DNA of 14,633 nucleotides, from NCBI GenBank assembly GCA_002336975.1, contig DDFA01000098.1, positions 693 through 15,325 of the forward strand, written 5' to 3'. Positions 1 to 7,404 of this stretch are shown here, piece after piece; position 1 is the first letter of the stretch, and each line of letters begins with the position of its first letter. The position numbers and the translations under genes were made by a program. A model generated the notes under the pieces. It saw nothing but the letters and a program-made list of their open reading frames with translations. It had not been told where the DNA came from and did no database searches. This DNA comes from Phyllobacteriaceae bacterium UBA1940 (GTDB taxonomy: Bacteria; Pseudomonadota; Alphaproteobacteria; Rhizobiales; Rhizobiaceae).

Positions 1-392
<392 letters not shown>

Positions 393-509
393 AAGCTCGA
401 GGTATCCGCGCCTGAGGTGGAGCGCTCGGCACGCGATGTCAATATCGCAGGTAGTCGCGCCCGCCAAGGGCGAAGCTGGCCTGCAACGACAAGTGGCTCC
501 ATTGTCATG

Positions 510-543
510 CCTGCCGGACGACGAGTGTAGCGTCGCCGGCAGG
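510..543. repeat. Inverted repeat (hairpin) upstream of bdhA
   Basis: The arms are CCTGCCGG (510-517) and CCGGCAGG (536-543), a perfect 8-bp match. After one unpaired A (518) the stem continues with CGAC (519-522) and GTCG (532-535), leaving a 9-base loop. No T-run follows on either strand, so it is not an intrinsic terminator. It lies about 117 bp before the bdhA start and could be leader structure or a protein site; its function is unknown. Confidence 0.4.
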
Positions 544-649
544 AAAATCGCCCGCTCGCGCGGCAATTTCACGAAACCGTGCGGACACGGCGCTTTTATT
601 GCGCCATTCAGGACGTATATGCTGCATCGCAACATGAAACCGACACCGC

Positions 650-653
650 AGGA
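650..653 (+). promoter_or_regulatory. Ribosome binding site of bdhA
   Basis: AGGA ends 6 bases before the ATG at 660. It decides the start: the same frame is open further upstream to an ATG at 579, but the SDR fold begins directly after 660 and the resulting 260 residues equal the family length. Confidence 0.6.
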
Positions 654-659
654 TTCAGA

Positions 660-1442
660 ATGAGCACGCGCAGAACCGCCATTGTCACCGGCTCGACCTC
701 GGGCATCGGCCTCGCAATCGCCGAGGCATTTGCCGCCGAAGGCTGCAATGTCGTCGTCAACTCCTTCTCGGACACACCGGCCGACCACGCCATCGCCGAA
801 GGCATCGCCGGCAGGCATGGCGTCGAGGCGATCTACGTACAGGCAGACATGTCGAAGGGCGCGGACTGCCGCGCTCTGGTGACCAGGGCGGCAGAACGCT
901 TCGGATCGGCCGATATCTTGGTCAACAATGCCGGTATCCAGCATGTCGCCCCGGTCGACGAGTTCCCCATCGACAAGTGGGACGCGATCATCGCCATCAA
1001 CCTGACCTCGGCGTTCCACACGATTGCGGCGGCACTGCCCTTGATGAAGAAGGCCGGCGGTGGGCGCATCATCAACATCGCCTCCGCTCACGGGCTGGTC
1101 GCCTCGGCCTACAAGTCGGCTTATGTCTCGGCCAAGCACGGCATCATGGGACTGACCAAGACGGTGGCACTTGAGGTCGCGCAGCAGAACATCACCTGCA
1201 ATGCCATTTGCCCCGGCTATGTGCTGACCCCGCTGGTCGAAGCCCAGATCCCCGACCAGATGAAGGCCCACAACATGGACCGCGACACGGTGATCCGCGA
1301 GGTCATGCTCGATCGCCAGCCGACCAAGGAGTTCGTCACCGTCCAACAGGTGGCGGCGACCGCTGTCTTCCTCGCCTCGCCGGCGGCAGCCCAGATCAAC
1401 GGCACCCATATCTCCGTCGATGGCGGCTGGACCGCCCAGTAA
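660..1442 (+). CDS. bdhA: D-3-hydroxybutyrate dehydrogenase (SDR family)
   Basis: This cytoplasmic NAD-dependent enzyme interconverts D-3-hydroxybutyrate and acetoacetate, the step that feeds PHB breakdown products into central metabolism. The 260-residue protein is a classical short-chain dehydrogenase: TGSTSGIG cofactor loop (10-17), NNAG (89-92), and catalytic Asn114, Ser142, Tyr155 and Lys159. The residues known to bind the substrate carboxylate in characterised 3-hydroxybutyrate dehydrogenases are all present at the same numbers (Gln94, His144, Lys152, Gln196). That sets it apart from generic SDRs such as FabG. The region around 183-225, including CPGYVLTPLV and the lid stretch HNMDRDTVIREVMLDRQP, is also characteristic. 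The patatin-like gene starts 27 bp downstream on the same strand, so the two are probably co-transcribed. The symbol follows rhizobial usage (also hbdH). Confidence 0.95.
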   Translation: MSTRRTAIVTGSTSGIGLAIAEAFAAEGCNVVVNSFSDTPADHAIAEGIAGRHGVEAIYVQADMSKGADCRALVTRAAERFGSADILVNNAGIQHVAPVDEFPIDKWDAIIAINLTSAFHTIAAALPLMKKAGGGRIINIASAHGLVASAYKSAYVSAKHGIMGLTKTVALEVAQQNITCNAICPGYVLTPLVEAQIPDQMKAHNMDRDTVIREVMLDRQPTKEFVTVQQVAATAVFLASPAAAQINGTHISVDGGWTAQ

Positions 1443-1459
1443 ACAAGAAGCATCGGATC

Positions 1460-1464
1460 GGAAG
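1460..1464 (+). promoter_or_regulatory. Ribosome binding site of the patatin-like gene
   Basis: GGAAG sits 5 bases before the ATG at 1470, inside the 27-bp gap after bdhA. It supports independent initiation within one transcript. Confidence 0.5.
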
Positions 1465-1469
1465 ACGCC

Positions 1470-2600
1470 ATGACTGGAAACGGCAAGGCGGAGGAGACGA
1501 AACCCATAAACATCGCGCTCCAGGGTGGAGGCTCGCACGGAGCCTTCTCCTGGGGCGTACTCGACCGGCTGCTCGAGGACGGCCGGCTCGACTTCAAGGC
1601 CGTGTCGGGCACCAGTGCGGGTGCGATGAATGCCGTTGCGCTTGCCGACGGCTGGGTGCGCGGCGGCCGCGACGGTGCCCGCGCCAAGCTGGACGACTTC
1701 TGGCGAGCGGTGGCGCGCAAGGGTCGCTTCAGCCCCGTGCAACGTTCGCCCTGGGACATGGCATGGGGTAACTGGTCGATCGAAAACACGCCCGGCTACA
1801 TCTGGTTCGACACCATGTCGCGGGTGTTCTCGCCCTACCTCGCCAATCCGCTGAACCTCAATCCGCTGCGCGATGTCGTTGCCGAACAGATCGACTTCGC
1901 CAATGTCAGGGCCTGCACCGACATCGACCTCTTCATCTCGGCGACCAATGTCGAGACCGGCCAATTGCGCGTCTTCAGCGATGGCGAGATCGACCTGGAT
2001 ACGGTGATGGCCTCGGCCTGCCTGCCGCAGATATTTCAGGCAGTGGAGATCAAGGGCGTACCTTATTGGGACGGCGGCTACGGCGGCAATCCGGCGATCT
2101 ATCCGTTCTTCAAGGCCAACGACACCGAGGACGTGCTGCTGGTGCAGATCAATCCGGTGGTGCGCGAGGAGATGCCGAGGACGGCCAACGAAATCCAGAA
2201 CCGCATCGACGAGATCACCTTCAATGCCGGGCTGTTGCGCGAATTCCGTGCCATCGCCTTCATCAAGGAACTGATCGCTGCCGGGCGCCTGCCGCATGGC
2301 GAATACCGCGACATCCGCATGCATCGCATCGACGCCGACGAAGCCTTCAAGGATCTGTCGGCATCCTCGAAGATAAACGCCGAGTGGGCCTTCCTCGAAT
2401 ACTTGCGCGATCTCGGTCGGACTGCAGCGAGCGACTGGCTGGAAGACAATTTTGATTCGGTGGGCAAGGTTGCAACGCTCGACCTTTCGGGCGAGTTGGA
2501 CGACGGCTTCAAACCGATGCGAGGCCCGGCGACAGGGCGCCGCGTCCGCGAATTCCTGGCGACCAGAACCAGACCTTCAGCGGTGCGCCAGCACGGCTAG
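1470..2600 (+). CDS. Patatin-like phospholipase family protein
   Basis: This predicted 376-residue serine lipase/acyl hydrolase has the patatin fold. Visible motifs are the oxyanion-hole loop GGGSHG (19-24), the nucleophile elbow GTSAG with Ser49, and the Asp-Gly-Gly motif with Asp201 (WDGGYGG) that completes the Ser-Asp dyad. The C-terminal half (about 210-376) resembles the DUF3734-type extension found in rhizobial members, including a long helical stretch around EIQNRIDEITFNAGLLREF. There is no signal peptide or membrane segment, so it should be cytoplasmic. It follows bdhA by 27 bp in an apparent operon. I infer that it may release acyl chains or 3-hydroxybutyrate oligomers for BdhA, possibly at PHB granules, but the sequence gives no substrate. 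A general membrane phospholipase is the alternative. Confidence 0.88.
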   Translation: MTGNGKAEETKPINIALQGGGSHGAFSWGVLDRLLEDGRLDFKAVSGTSAGAMNAVALADGWVRGGRDGARAKLDDFWRAVARKGRFSPVQRSPWDMAWGNWSIENTPGYIWFDTMSRVFSPYLANPLNLNPLRDVVAEQIDFANVRACTDIDLFISATNVETGQLRVFSDGEIDLDTVMASACLPQIFQAVEIKGVPYWDGGYGGNPAIYPFFKANDTEDVLLVQINPVVREEMPRTANEIQNRIDEITFNAGLLREFRAIAFIKELIAAGRLPHGEYRDIRMHRIDADEAFKDLSASSKINAEWAFLEYLRDLGRTAASDWLEDNFDSVGKVATLDLSGELDDGFKPMRGPATGRRVREFLATRTRPSAVRQHG

Positions 2601-2642
2601 CTGTCGCGAAAAGCCGCCGAAAGCGGGATTGGAAGCACATTA

Positions 2643-2669
2643 CCTGACAACTGCTGCCATTTTGTCAGG
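2643..2669. repeat. Inverted repeat, candidate operator or 3' hairpin
   Basis: Perfect 8-bp arms CCTGACAA (2643-2650) and TTGTCAGG (2662-2669) are separated by 11 bases. It lies 42 bp after the patatin stop and about 175 bp before the efflux adaptor start. No T-run follows directly, so an intrinsic terminator is weakly supported. An operator for an unlinked regulator is equally possible, since its right arm overlaps a TTGTCA -35-like hexamer. Confidence 0.45.
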
Positions 2670-2794
2670 ATGATATTTCCATTACTTTTTATCACTATTT
2701 CGTGCTTCACATTTGATGTAGAAGACGCCCTTCCGCCATTTTGCCCCCACGGCGGATTGAACACGGCATTGCGCGCTCCCATATCGGGCCGACG

Positions 2795-2811
2795 CGCCAA
2801 GCAAGTTGGCG
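2795..2811 (+). repeat. Short hairpin in the leader of the RND operon
   Basis: CGCCAA (2795-2800) and TTGGCG (2806-2811) form a perfect 6-bp stem with a 5-base loop, 33 bp before the adaptor start. It may be leader structure or an operator half-site pair; its function is unknown. Confidence 0.3.
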
Positions 2812-2844
2812 GTGAAGCCGTAACCGTCTTTAACGGATAACGAC

Positions 2845-3975
2845 ATGTCGAAGATTAGGTTCCACAAGCTTGCAGCCTTGGTCGTGCTCGTCGGTTTCGC
2901 CGCCTGGATGGGCACCGGCGAATTCTCCTCGGTAGGCAGCGCCCAGACGACCCCCGAAGAAAAACCGGCCGTGGCCGAAACGCCCAAGGCGCCGGCACGC
3001 ACGGTCGCCGTCGTCGTGCCGCCGCGCACCGAACACGCCCGCGCCATTCGCATTTCCGGCCAGACCGAGGCCGAAAAGCGCGCAACCCTTGCCACCCGCG
3101 CCGCAGGCATCATTGCCGAACTGCCGGTCAAACAGGGCGACCACATCAAGCAGGGCGACCTGATCCTGATGCTCGACGCCGAAGAAAAGGCAGCCGCGGT
3201 GGATACCGCCAATGCCGTGCTGTCGCAGCGCAAGGCCGAATGGGAAGCAGCCCAGAAGCTGACGAAGGCCGGATCGGCTGCCAAGCTGACCGCCGACATC
3301 GCCTGGTCCAATTTCCAGACCGCGCAGTCGCAGCTCCAGGCGTCCGAAGCCGAATTGTCGCGCAACCAGGTCAAGGCTCCGTTCAACGGCGTCGTCGATC
3401 GCGTTGCAGTGGAGCTTGGCTCCTCGGTGACGCAGGGCGGCGAAGTGGCCACGATGCTCAGCCTCGACCCGATCCTCGCCAAGGGCGAGATCAGCGAACG
3501 CGACCTGCGCTACGTCAAGATCGGCGACGAGGCCGACGTGCGCCTGATCAACGGCGAAGAGGTCAAGGGCACGGTCCGCTACATCAGCCGCGACGCCACA
3601 GCCAAGACCCGTACCTTTCCGATCGAGATCGCCGTCCCGAACAAGGACAACGCCATCCCGGCCGGCATGACCGCTGAAATCACTGTGCGCGCCAATCCGA
3701 CCGATGCGGTGGTGCTGCCCCGTTCGGTGGTGACGCTGAGCCAGAATGGCGACCTCGGCATCCGCGCCGTCAACGCAGCGTCGAAGGTCGTCTTCTTCCC
3801 GATCGATCTGGTCGACGATACCCAGAACGGCCTCGTGCTCGGCGGCATTCCCGCTGACGCCAGGATCATCATCGCCGGCCAGGACCTGGTCAAGGAAGGC
3901 GATGAAGTGAAGGCCCAGGCCGCCGACGAGGCGGCCCTCAAGAAACTCGCTGAAAGCGCGGCTGGGACACAGTAA
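2845..3975 (+). CDS. RND efflux periplasmic adaptor subunit (membrane fusion protein)
   Basis: This 376-residue adaptor links an inner-membrane RND pump to an outer-membrane channel. A hydrophobic N-terminal segment (10-22) is followed by a possible signal-peptidase I site near GSA-QT (31-35). There is no lipobox cysteine, so it is not a lipoprotein of the AcrA type. Domain order fits the family: a Pro/Ala-rich linker (38-52), first lipoyl half (about 82-112), a short helical hairpin (about 113-172), second lipoyl half with KAPFNGVVDRVAVELG (177-192), beta-barrel (about 210-285) and membrane-proximal domain to the end. The hairpin is short, as in many alphaproteobacterial adaptors. A weak SD (CGGA, 2834-2837) lies 7 bases before the ATG. 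The permease starts 2 bp after the stop, so the two are translationally coupled. Substrate cannot be predicted. Confidence 0.93.
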   Translation: MSKIRFHKLAALVVLVGFAAWMGTGEFSSVGSAQTTPEEKPAVAETPKAPARTVAVVVPPRTEHARAIRISGQTEAEKRATLATRAAGIIAELPVKQGDHIKQGDLILMLDAEEKAAAVDTANAVLSQRKAEWEAAQKLTKAGSAAKLTADIAWSNFQTAQSQLQASEAELSRNQVKAPFNGVVDRVAVELGSSVTQGGEVATMLSLDPILAKGEISERDLRYVKIGDEADVRLINGEEVKGTVRYISRDATAKTRTFPIEIAVPNKDNAIPAGMTAEITVRANPTDAVVLPRSVVTLSQNGDLGIRAVNAASKVVFFPIDLVDDTQNGLVLGGIPADARIIIAGQDLVKEGDEVKAQAADEAALKKLAESAAGTQ

Positions 3976-3977
3976 CA

Positions 3978-6900
3978 ATGGATATCGTCAGCCTTGCGAT
4001 CCGCAATGCGCGACTGACCCTTTCGGTCCTGCTCTTCCTGGTCATCGCGGGGGCGCTTGCCTACCGCGCCGTTCCCAAGGAGGCAGAGCCGGACGTCGCG
4101 ATTCCGATCATGTATGTCAGCCTTGTCTATCAAGGCATCTCGCCCGAGGACGCCGAGCGCCTGCTCCTCAGACCGGTCGAATCCCAGCTCAAGAGCCTCA
4201 AGGGGCTCAAGGAGATGAAGTCGAACGCCTATCAGGGCGGCGCCAACGTCATCGTCGAGTTCGACCCGTCAGTGAACCTCGGCGACGCGCTGATCGATAC
4301 ACGCAACAAGGTGCAGGACGCCAAGCGCGACCTGCCCGCCGGCGTGGAAGAACCGACCGTCAACGAGGTGAACCTCTCCGAATTCCCGGTCGTGTTCATC
4401 ACGCTTTCCGGCGACATACCGGAACGCACGCTGACCGCCGCCGCCAAGGAACTGCGCGACCGCATCGAAGAGGTGCCCGGCGTGCTCGAGGCCGAGATCC
4501 AGGGCTCGCGTGACGAGCTCGTCGAGGCGATCATCGATCCGGTGAAGCTGTCCTCCTACGGCCTGCAGCTCGACCAGATGATCCAGGGCGTCGGTGCATC
4601 GAACAGCCTTGTCGCCGCCGGCGCCATCGAGGGTTCGGAAGGCAAATACGCAGTCAAGGTGCCGTCGCTGATCGAAACGCCTGAAGATGTCGCAAACCTC
4701 CCGGTCGTCGCCGGCCCCAACGCCGTCGTCAGGGTTCGCGACCTCGCCACCGTGCGTTCGACCTTCAAGGACGCCGAGACGATCGCCCGCATCGACGGCA
4801 GGCCGGCCATCACGCTTGCGGTCAAGAAGCGCATCGGCGCCAACGTCGTCGAGACCATCGAGGGCTCGAAGAAGATCGCCGAAGAGTTCGTGGCAAAGAG
4901 CAAGCAGGCGCTGCCCGACCTGCAGGTGACCTACACCCAGGACAAGTCGGTCTTCGTCAACCAGCTGCTCAATGACCTGCAGAACCACGTGATGATTGCC
5001 GTCATCCTGGTCTTCATCGTCATTCTCTACGCGCTGTCAGGGCGCGCCTCGATGCTGATCGGACTGGCGATCCCGTCCTCGTTCCTGATCGGCATCCTGC
5101 TGCTCGCCCTGATGGGCTACACGATCAACATGATCGTGCTGTTCTCGCTCATCCTGGCAGTCGGCATGCTCGTCGACGACGCGATCATCGTCACCGAATA
5201 TGCCGAGCGCCGCATGTCGGAAGGCATGCCCAAGGAACAGGCCTTCGAGGAAGCTGCCAAGCGCATGGCCGGACCGGTCATCGCGGCGACCCTGACCCGC
5301 ATCGCGGCCTTCTCGCCGCTGCTGTTCTGGCCCGGCATCGTCGGCGACTTCATGAAGTACCTGCCGATCACGCTGATCGTCACTCTTGCCGCATCGATGG
5401 CCTACGCGCTGATCTTCGCTCCGGCGATCGGCGCGATCATCGGCAAGGCGCCGCTGCATGGCGAAGAGGAAAATCGCGACGGCGTCTATATGGCGGTCGT
5501 CAAGAAGGCGGTGGCCTATCCGATCACCGCCATCGCGCTGACGATGATGCTGCTTGGCGGGGGACTGTACTCCTATGTGAAGTTCGGCAACGGCGTCGAG
5601 TTCTTCCCGTCGGTGGAGCCGGACTATGGCCTGCTCTACGTACACGCCCGCGGCAACCTCTCGCTTGAAGAGATGGATGCTGCGACCCGTATTGCCGAGC
5701 AGCGGATCATCGGCTGGCCGGGCATCAAGTCGGTGCTGACCAAGGTCGGCAAGACGCGCGGTGGCGAGGACATTCCGGAAGACGTCGTCGGCGTCATCAA
5801 CTACGAGTTCATCGATTGGCGCGAGCGCCAGTCGGCTCACAAGATCCTCGACGACCTGCGTGTCGCGATGGCCGGCATTCCGGGCGTCGACGTCGAAGTG
5901 CGCGTTCCTGACGCTGGCCCGCCGACCGGCAAGGCCATTCAGGTGCAGCTCTCGGCGACGGATCCGGCTGGGCTGAACGACTATGCCAGGGACGTCGCGG
6001 CCGCCGTGGCCAAGGTGCCTGGTGTCATCGACGTCTCCGATGGCCTGCCGCCCCCCGGCGTCGACTGGGCTCTCCAGGTCGACCGCTCCAAGGCTGCGCA
6101 GTTCGGCGTCAGCCCGATGGCAGTCGGCACCGCCGTCCAGTTGGTGACGACTGGCCTGAAGCTGACCGACTACCGCCCTGCGGGCACCGACGATGCCGTG
6201 GACATCCGGCTGCGTCTGCCGGAAGACCGCCGCACGCTGTCGGCGCTCGACGAGCTGCGCATCGAGACCGCACAGGGTTCCGTGCCGATCTCCAATTTCG
6301 TCTCGCGCAAGCCGGAGCCGACAGTCGGTGTCCTCAAGCGCATCGACGGAAAGCGCACCATCACGGTCCAGGCAAACGTGGCAGGCGGCTTCCAGGTCGC
6401 CGAGGTGCAGGCGGCGGTTGCCAAGACCGTCGGCGACATGGCCAAGCCTGGCGTCGACTGGAAGCTTGCGGGTTCGAACGAAGACAGCGCGGAAGCTGCT
6501 GCCTTCCTCAGCAACGCCTTCGGTGCCGCGATCTTCCTGATCTTCATCGTGCTGCTGGCGCAGTTCAACAAGTTCACCAGCGTGTTCCTGGTCTTGTCCT
6601 GCGTTGTCATGGCGGTGATCGGGGCGCTGCTCGGCATGCTGTTGACCGGGCAGACCTTCGTCATCGTCATGTCCGGCATCGGCTTCATCGCACTGGCCGG
6701 CGTGGTGGTGAACAACAACATCGTGCTGATCGACACCTATGACCGGCTGCGCGAAGAAGGTTGGAGCAAGCGCGACGCAGTGCTGCAGACGTGCCGCGAG
6801 CGCGCACGTCCCGTGGTGCTGACCGCACTCTCGGCCATCCTCGGCGTCATGCCGATCGCCTTCGGCCTCGGCCTCGAGATCTTCCACCACGAGACGACGA

Positions 6901-7151
6901 TCAATGCGCCGTCGACACAGTGGTGGATCGCGCTCTCCTCGGCCATCGTCTTCGGCCTGTCGTTCGCGACGGTGCTGACGCTGGTGGTGACCCCCGCGAT
7001 GCTGATGGTGTTCACCCGCGACAAGCGCAAACAGGGCGAGCGCGGCTGGTTCGGTCGCCTCTTCCGCCGCGGCAAGACCAAGGTGGAAGCCGGCGTTCCG
7101 GCGGCAGATGCCGGCGAGGCTGGAGCAGCCTTCCCGAAGGCCGCCGAATAG
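3978..7151 (+). CDS. RND efflux transporter permease subunit (AcrB/HAE1-like)
   Basis: This 1057-residue proton-driven inner-membrane pump has the normal RND length. The duplicated architecture is clear: TM1 near residue 12, a first large periplasmic loop, TM2-6 from about 335, TM7 near 515, a second large loop, and TM8-12 from about 850. The TM4 proton-relay acidic pair is present as GMLVDDAI (Asp400, Asp401). In TM10 the aligned position of AcrB Lys940 is Asn912 (GVVVNNNIVLID), as in other RND members with a VVNN signature. The TM11 region carries HHETTINAPSTQWW, also seen in that subgroup. The C-terminus ends in a basic/Ala-rich cytoplasmic tail. No outer-membrane factor gene lies nearby, so the pump probably borrows a TolC-like channel encoded elsewhere. 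Drug or solvent export is inferred from the family only. Confidence 0.95.
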   Translation: MDIVSLAIRNARLTLSVLLFLVIAGALAYRAVPKEAEPDVAIPIMYVSLVYQGISPEDAERLLLRPVESQLKSLKGLKEMKSNAYQGGANVIVEFDPSVNLGDALIDTRNKVQDAKRDLPAGVEEPTVNEVNLSEFPVVFITLSGDIPERTLTAAAKELRDRIEEVPGVLEAEIQGSRDELVEAIIDPVKLSSYGLQLDQMIQGVGASNSLVAAGAIEGSEGKYAVKVPSLIETPEDVANLPVVAGPNAVVRVRDLATVRSTFKDAETIARIDGRPAITLAVKKRIGANVVETIEGSKKIAEEFVAKSKQALPDLQVTYTQDKSVFVNQLLNDLQNHVMIAVILVFIVILYALSGRASMLIGLAIPSSFLIGILLLALMGYTINMIVLFSLILAVGMLVDDAIIVTEYAERRMSEGMPKEQAFEEAAKRMAGPVIAATLTRIAAFSPLLFWPGIVGDFMKYLPITLIVTLAASMAYALIFAPAIGAIIGKAPLHGEEENRDGVYMAVVKKAVAYPITAIALTMMLLGGGLYSYVKFGNGVEFFPSVEPDYGLLYVHARGNLSLEEMDAATRIAEQRIIGWPGIKSVLTKVGKTRGGEDIPEDVVGVINYEFIDWRERQSAHKILDDLRVAMAGIPGVDVEVRVPDAGPPTGKAIQVQLSATDPAGLNDYARDVAAAVAKVPGVIDVSDGLPPPGVDWALQVDRSKAAQFGVSPMAVGTAVQLVTTGLKLTDYRPAGTDDAVDIRLRLPEDRRTLSALDELRIETAQGSVPISNFVSRKPEPTVGVLKRIDGKRTITVQANVAGGFQVAEVQAAVAKTVGDMAKPGVDWKLAGSNEDSAEAAAFLSNAFGAAIFLIFIVLLAQFNKFTSVFLVLSCVVMAVIGALLGMLLTGQTFVIVMSGIGFIALAGVVVNNNIVLIDTYDRLREEGWSKRDAVLQTCRERARPVVLTALSAILGVMPIAFGLGLEIFHHETTINAPSTQWWIALSSAIVFGLSFATVLTLVVTPAMLMVFTRDKRKQGERGWFGRLFRRGKTKVEAGVPAADAGEAGAAFPKAAE

Positions 7152-7170
7152 GCAACAGGTCATCTGACTG

Positions 7171-7203
7171 AAAAGGCCGCCCGGAACACCCGGGCGGCCT
7201 TTT
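7171..7203 (+). terminator. Intrinsic (Rho-independent) terminator of the RND operon
   Basis: A perfect 14-bp stem is formed by AAAAGGCCGCCCGG (7171-7184) and CCGGGCGGCCTTTT (7190-7203) with a 5-base loop AACAC. It starts 20 bp after the permease stop. The GC-rich core is followed by a TTTT run, and the A-run on the other side would give a partly bidirectional terminator. It is the strongest terminator in the window. Confidence 0.92.
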
Positions 7204-7215
7204 GCGTTCAGCCCT

Positions 7216-7229
7216 TGTCGCAATCGACA
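7216..7229. repeat. Short palindrome between terminator and DUF3309 gene
   Basis: TGTCG (7216-7220) and CGACA (7225-7229) flank CAAT. It sits 14 bp before the DUF3309 start, inside the only 40 bp that separate the terminator from that gene, and so could be an operator or small leader hairpin. Confidence 0.3.
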
Positions 7230-7243
7230 GACGAGGCCGTGAA

Positions 7244-7396
7244 ATGATCACCCTGCTCCTCATCATCCTGATTCTGATCCTGATCGGCGCAGTGCCGGCC
7301 TGGCCGCACTCACGCTCCTGGGGCTACGGACCATCAGGCATCGTCGGCATCCTGCTCATCGTAGTTCTGGTGCTGTTGCTTATGGGCCGGATCTGA
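7244..7396 (+). CDS. DUF3309 family small membrane protein
   Basis: This 50-residue protein consists of two hydrophobic helices (about 2-18 and 32-47) joined by a conserved loop PAWPHSRSWGYGPSG (17-31). This arrangement, with the Trp-Pro, Ser-Arg and WGYGPSG signature and a GRI C-terminus, is that of the DUF3309 family, which is widespread in alpha- and betaproteobacteria and has no established function. The ATG at 7244 is chosen over an in-frame upstream start at 7202 because GAGG (7233-7236) lies 7 bases before it, the conserved sequence begins here, and 7202 falls inside the terminator stem. It runs convergent to the next gene with an 8-bp gap. How it is transcribed is unclear given the strong terminator just upstream. 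Confidence 0.85.
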   Translation: MITLLLIILILILIGAVPAWPHSRSWGYGPSGIVGILLIVVLVLLLMGRI

Positions 7397-7404
7397 CAGC
7401 CGTG

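Larger units (their letters stand above)
2601..2844. other. Intergenic region upstream of the RND efflux operon
   Basis: This 244-bp spacer includes an AT-rich stretch (about 2670-2715), unlike the surrounding coding DNA, and probably holds the efflux-operon promoter. It contains two inverted repeats (2643-2669 and 2795-2811). A TTGTCA hexamer (2662-2667) could be a -35, but the nearest AT-rich -10 candidates lie 18-19 bases away and are poor, so no promoter is called. I see no gene here. Confidence 0.55.

Noticed and set aside
437..442. TTGACA on the minus strand as the -35 of ispG.
   Set aside because: No acceptable -10 hexamer is found 16-18 bases downstream; the region there is GC-rich.
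2830..3978. Minus-strand open frame of 382 codons opposite the efflux adaptor.
   Set aside because: It mirrors the adaptor gene, has no motif or start signal, and its residue composition is that of an antisense frame.
5037..7223. Minus-strand open frame of 728 codons opposite the RND permease.
   Set aside because: It is a shadow of a verified RND gene with His/Asp/Arg-rich low-complexity translation, and it runs through the terminator.
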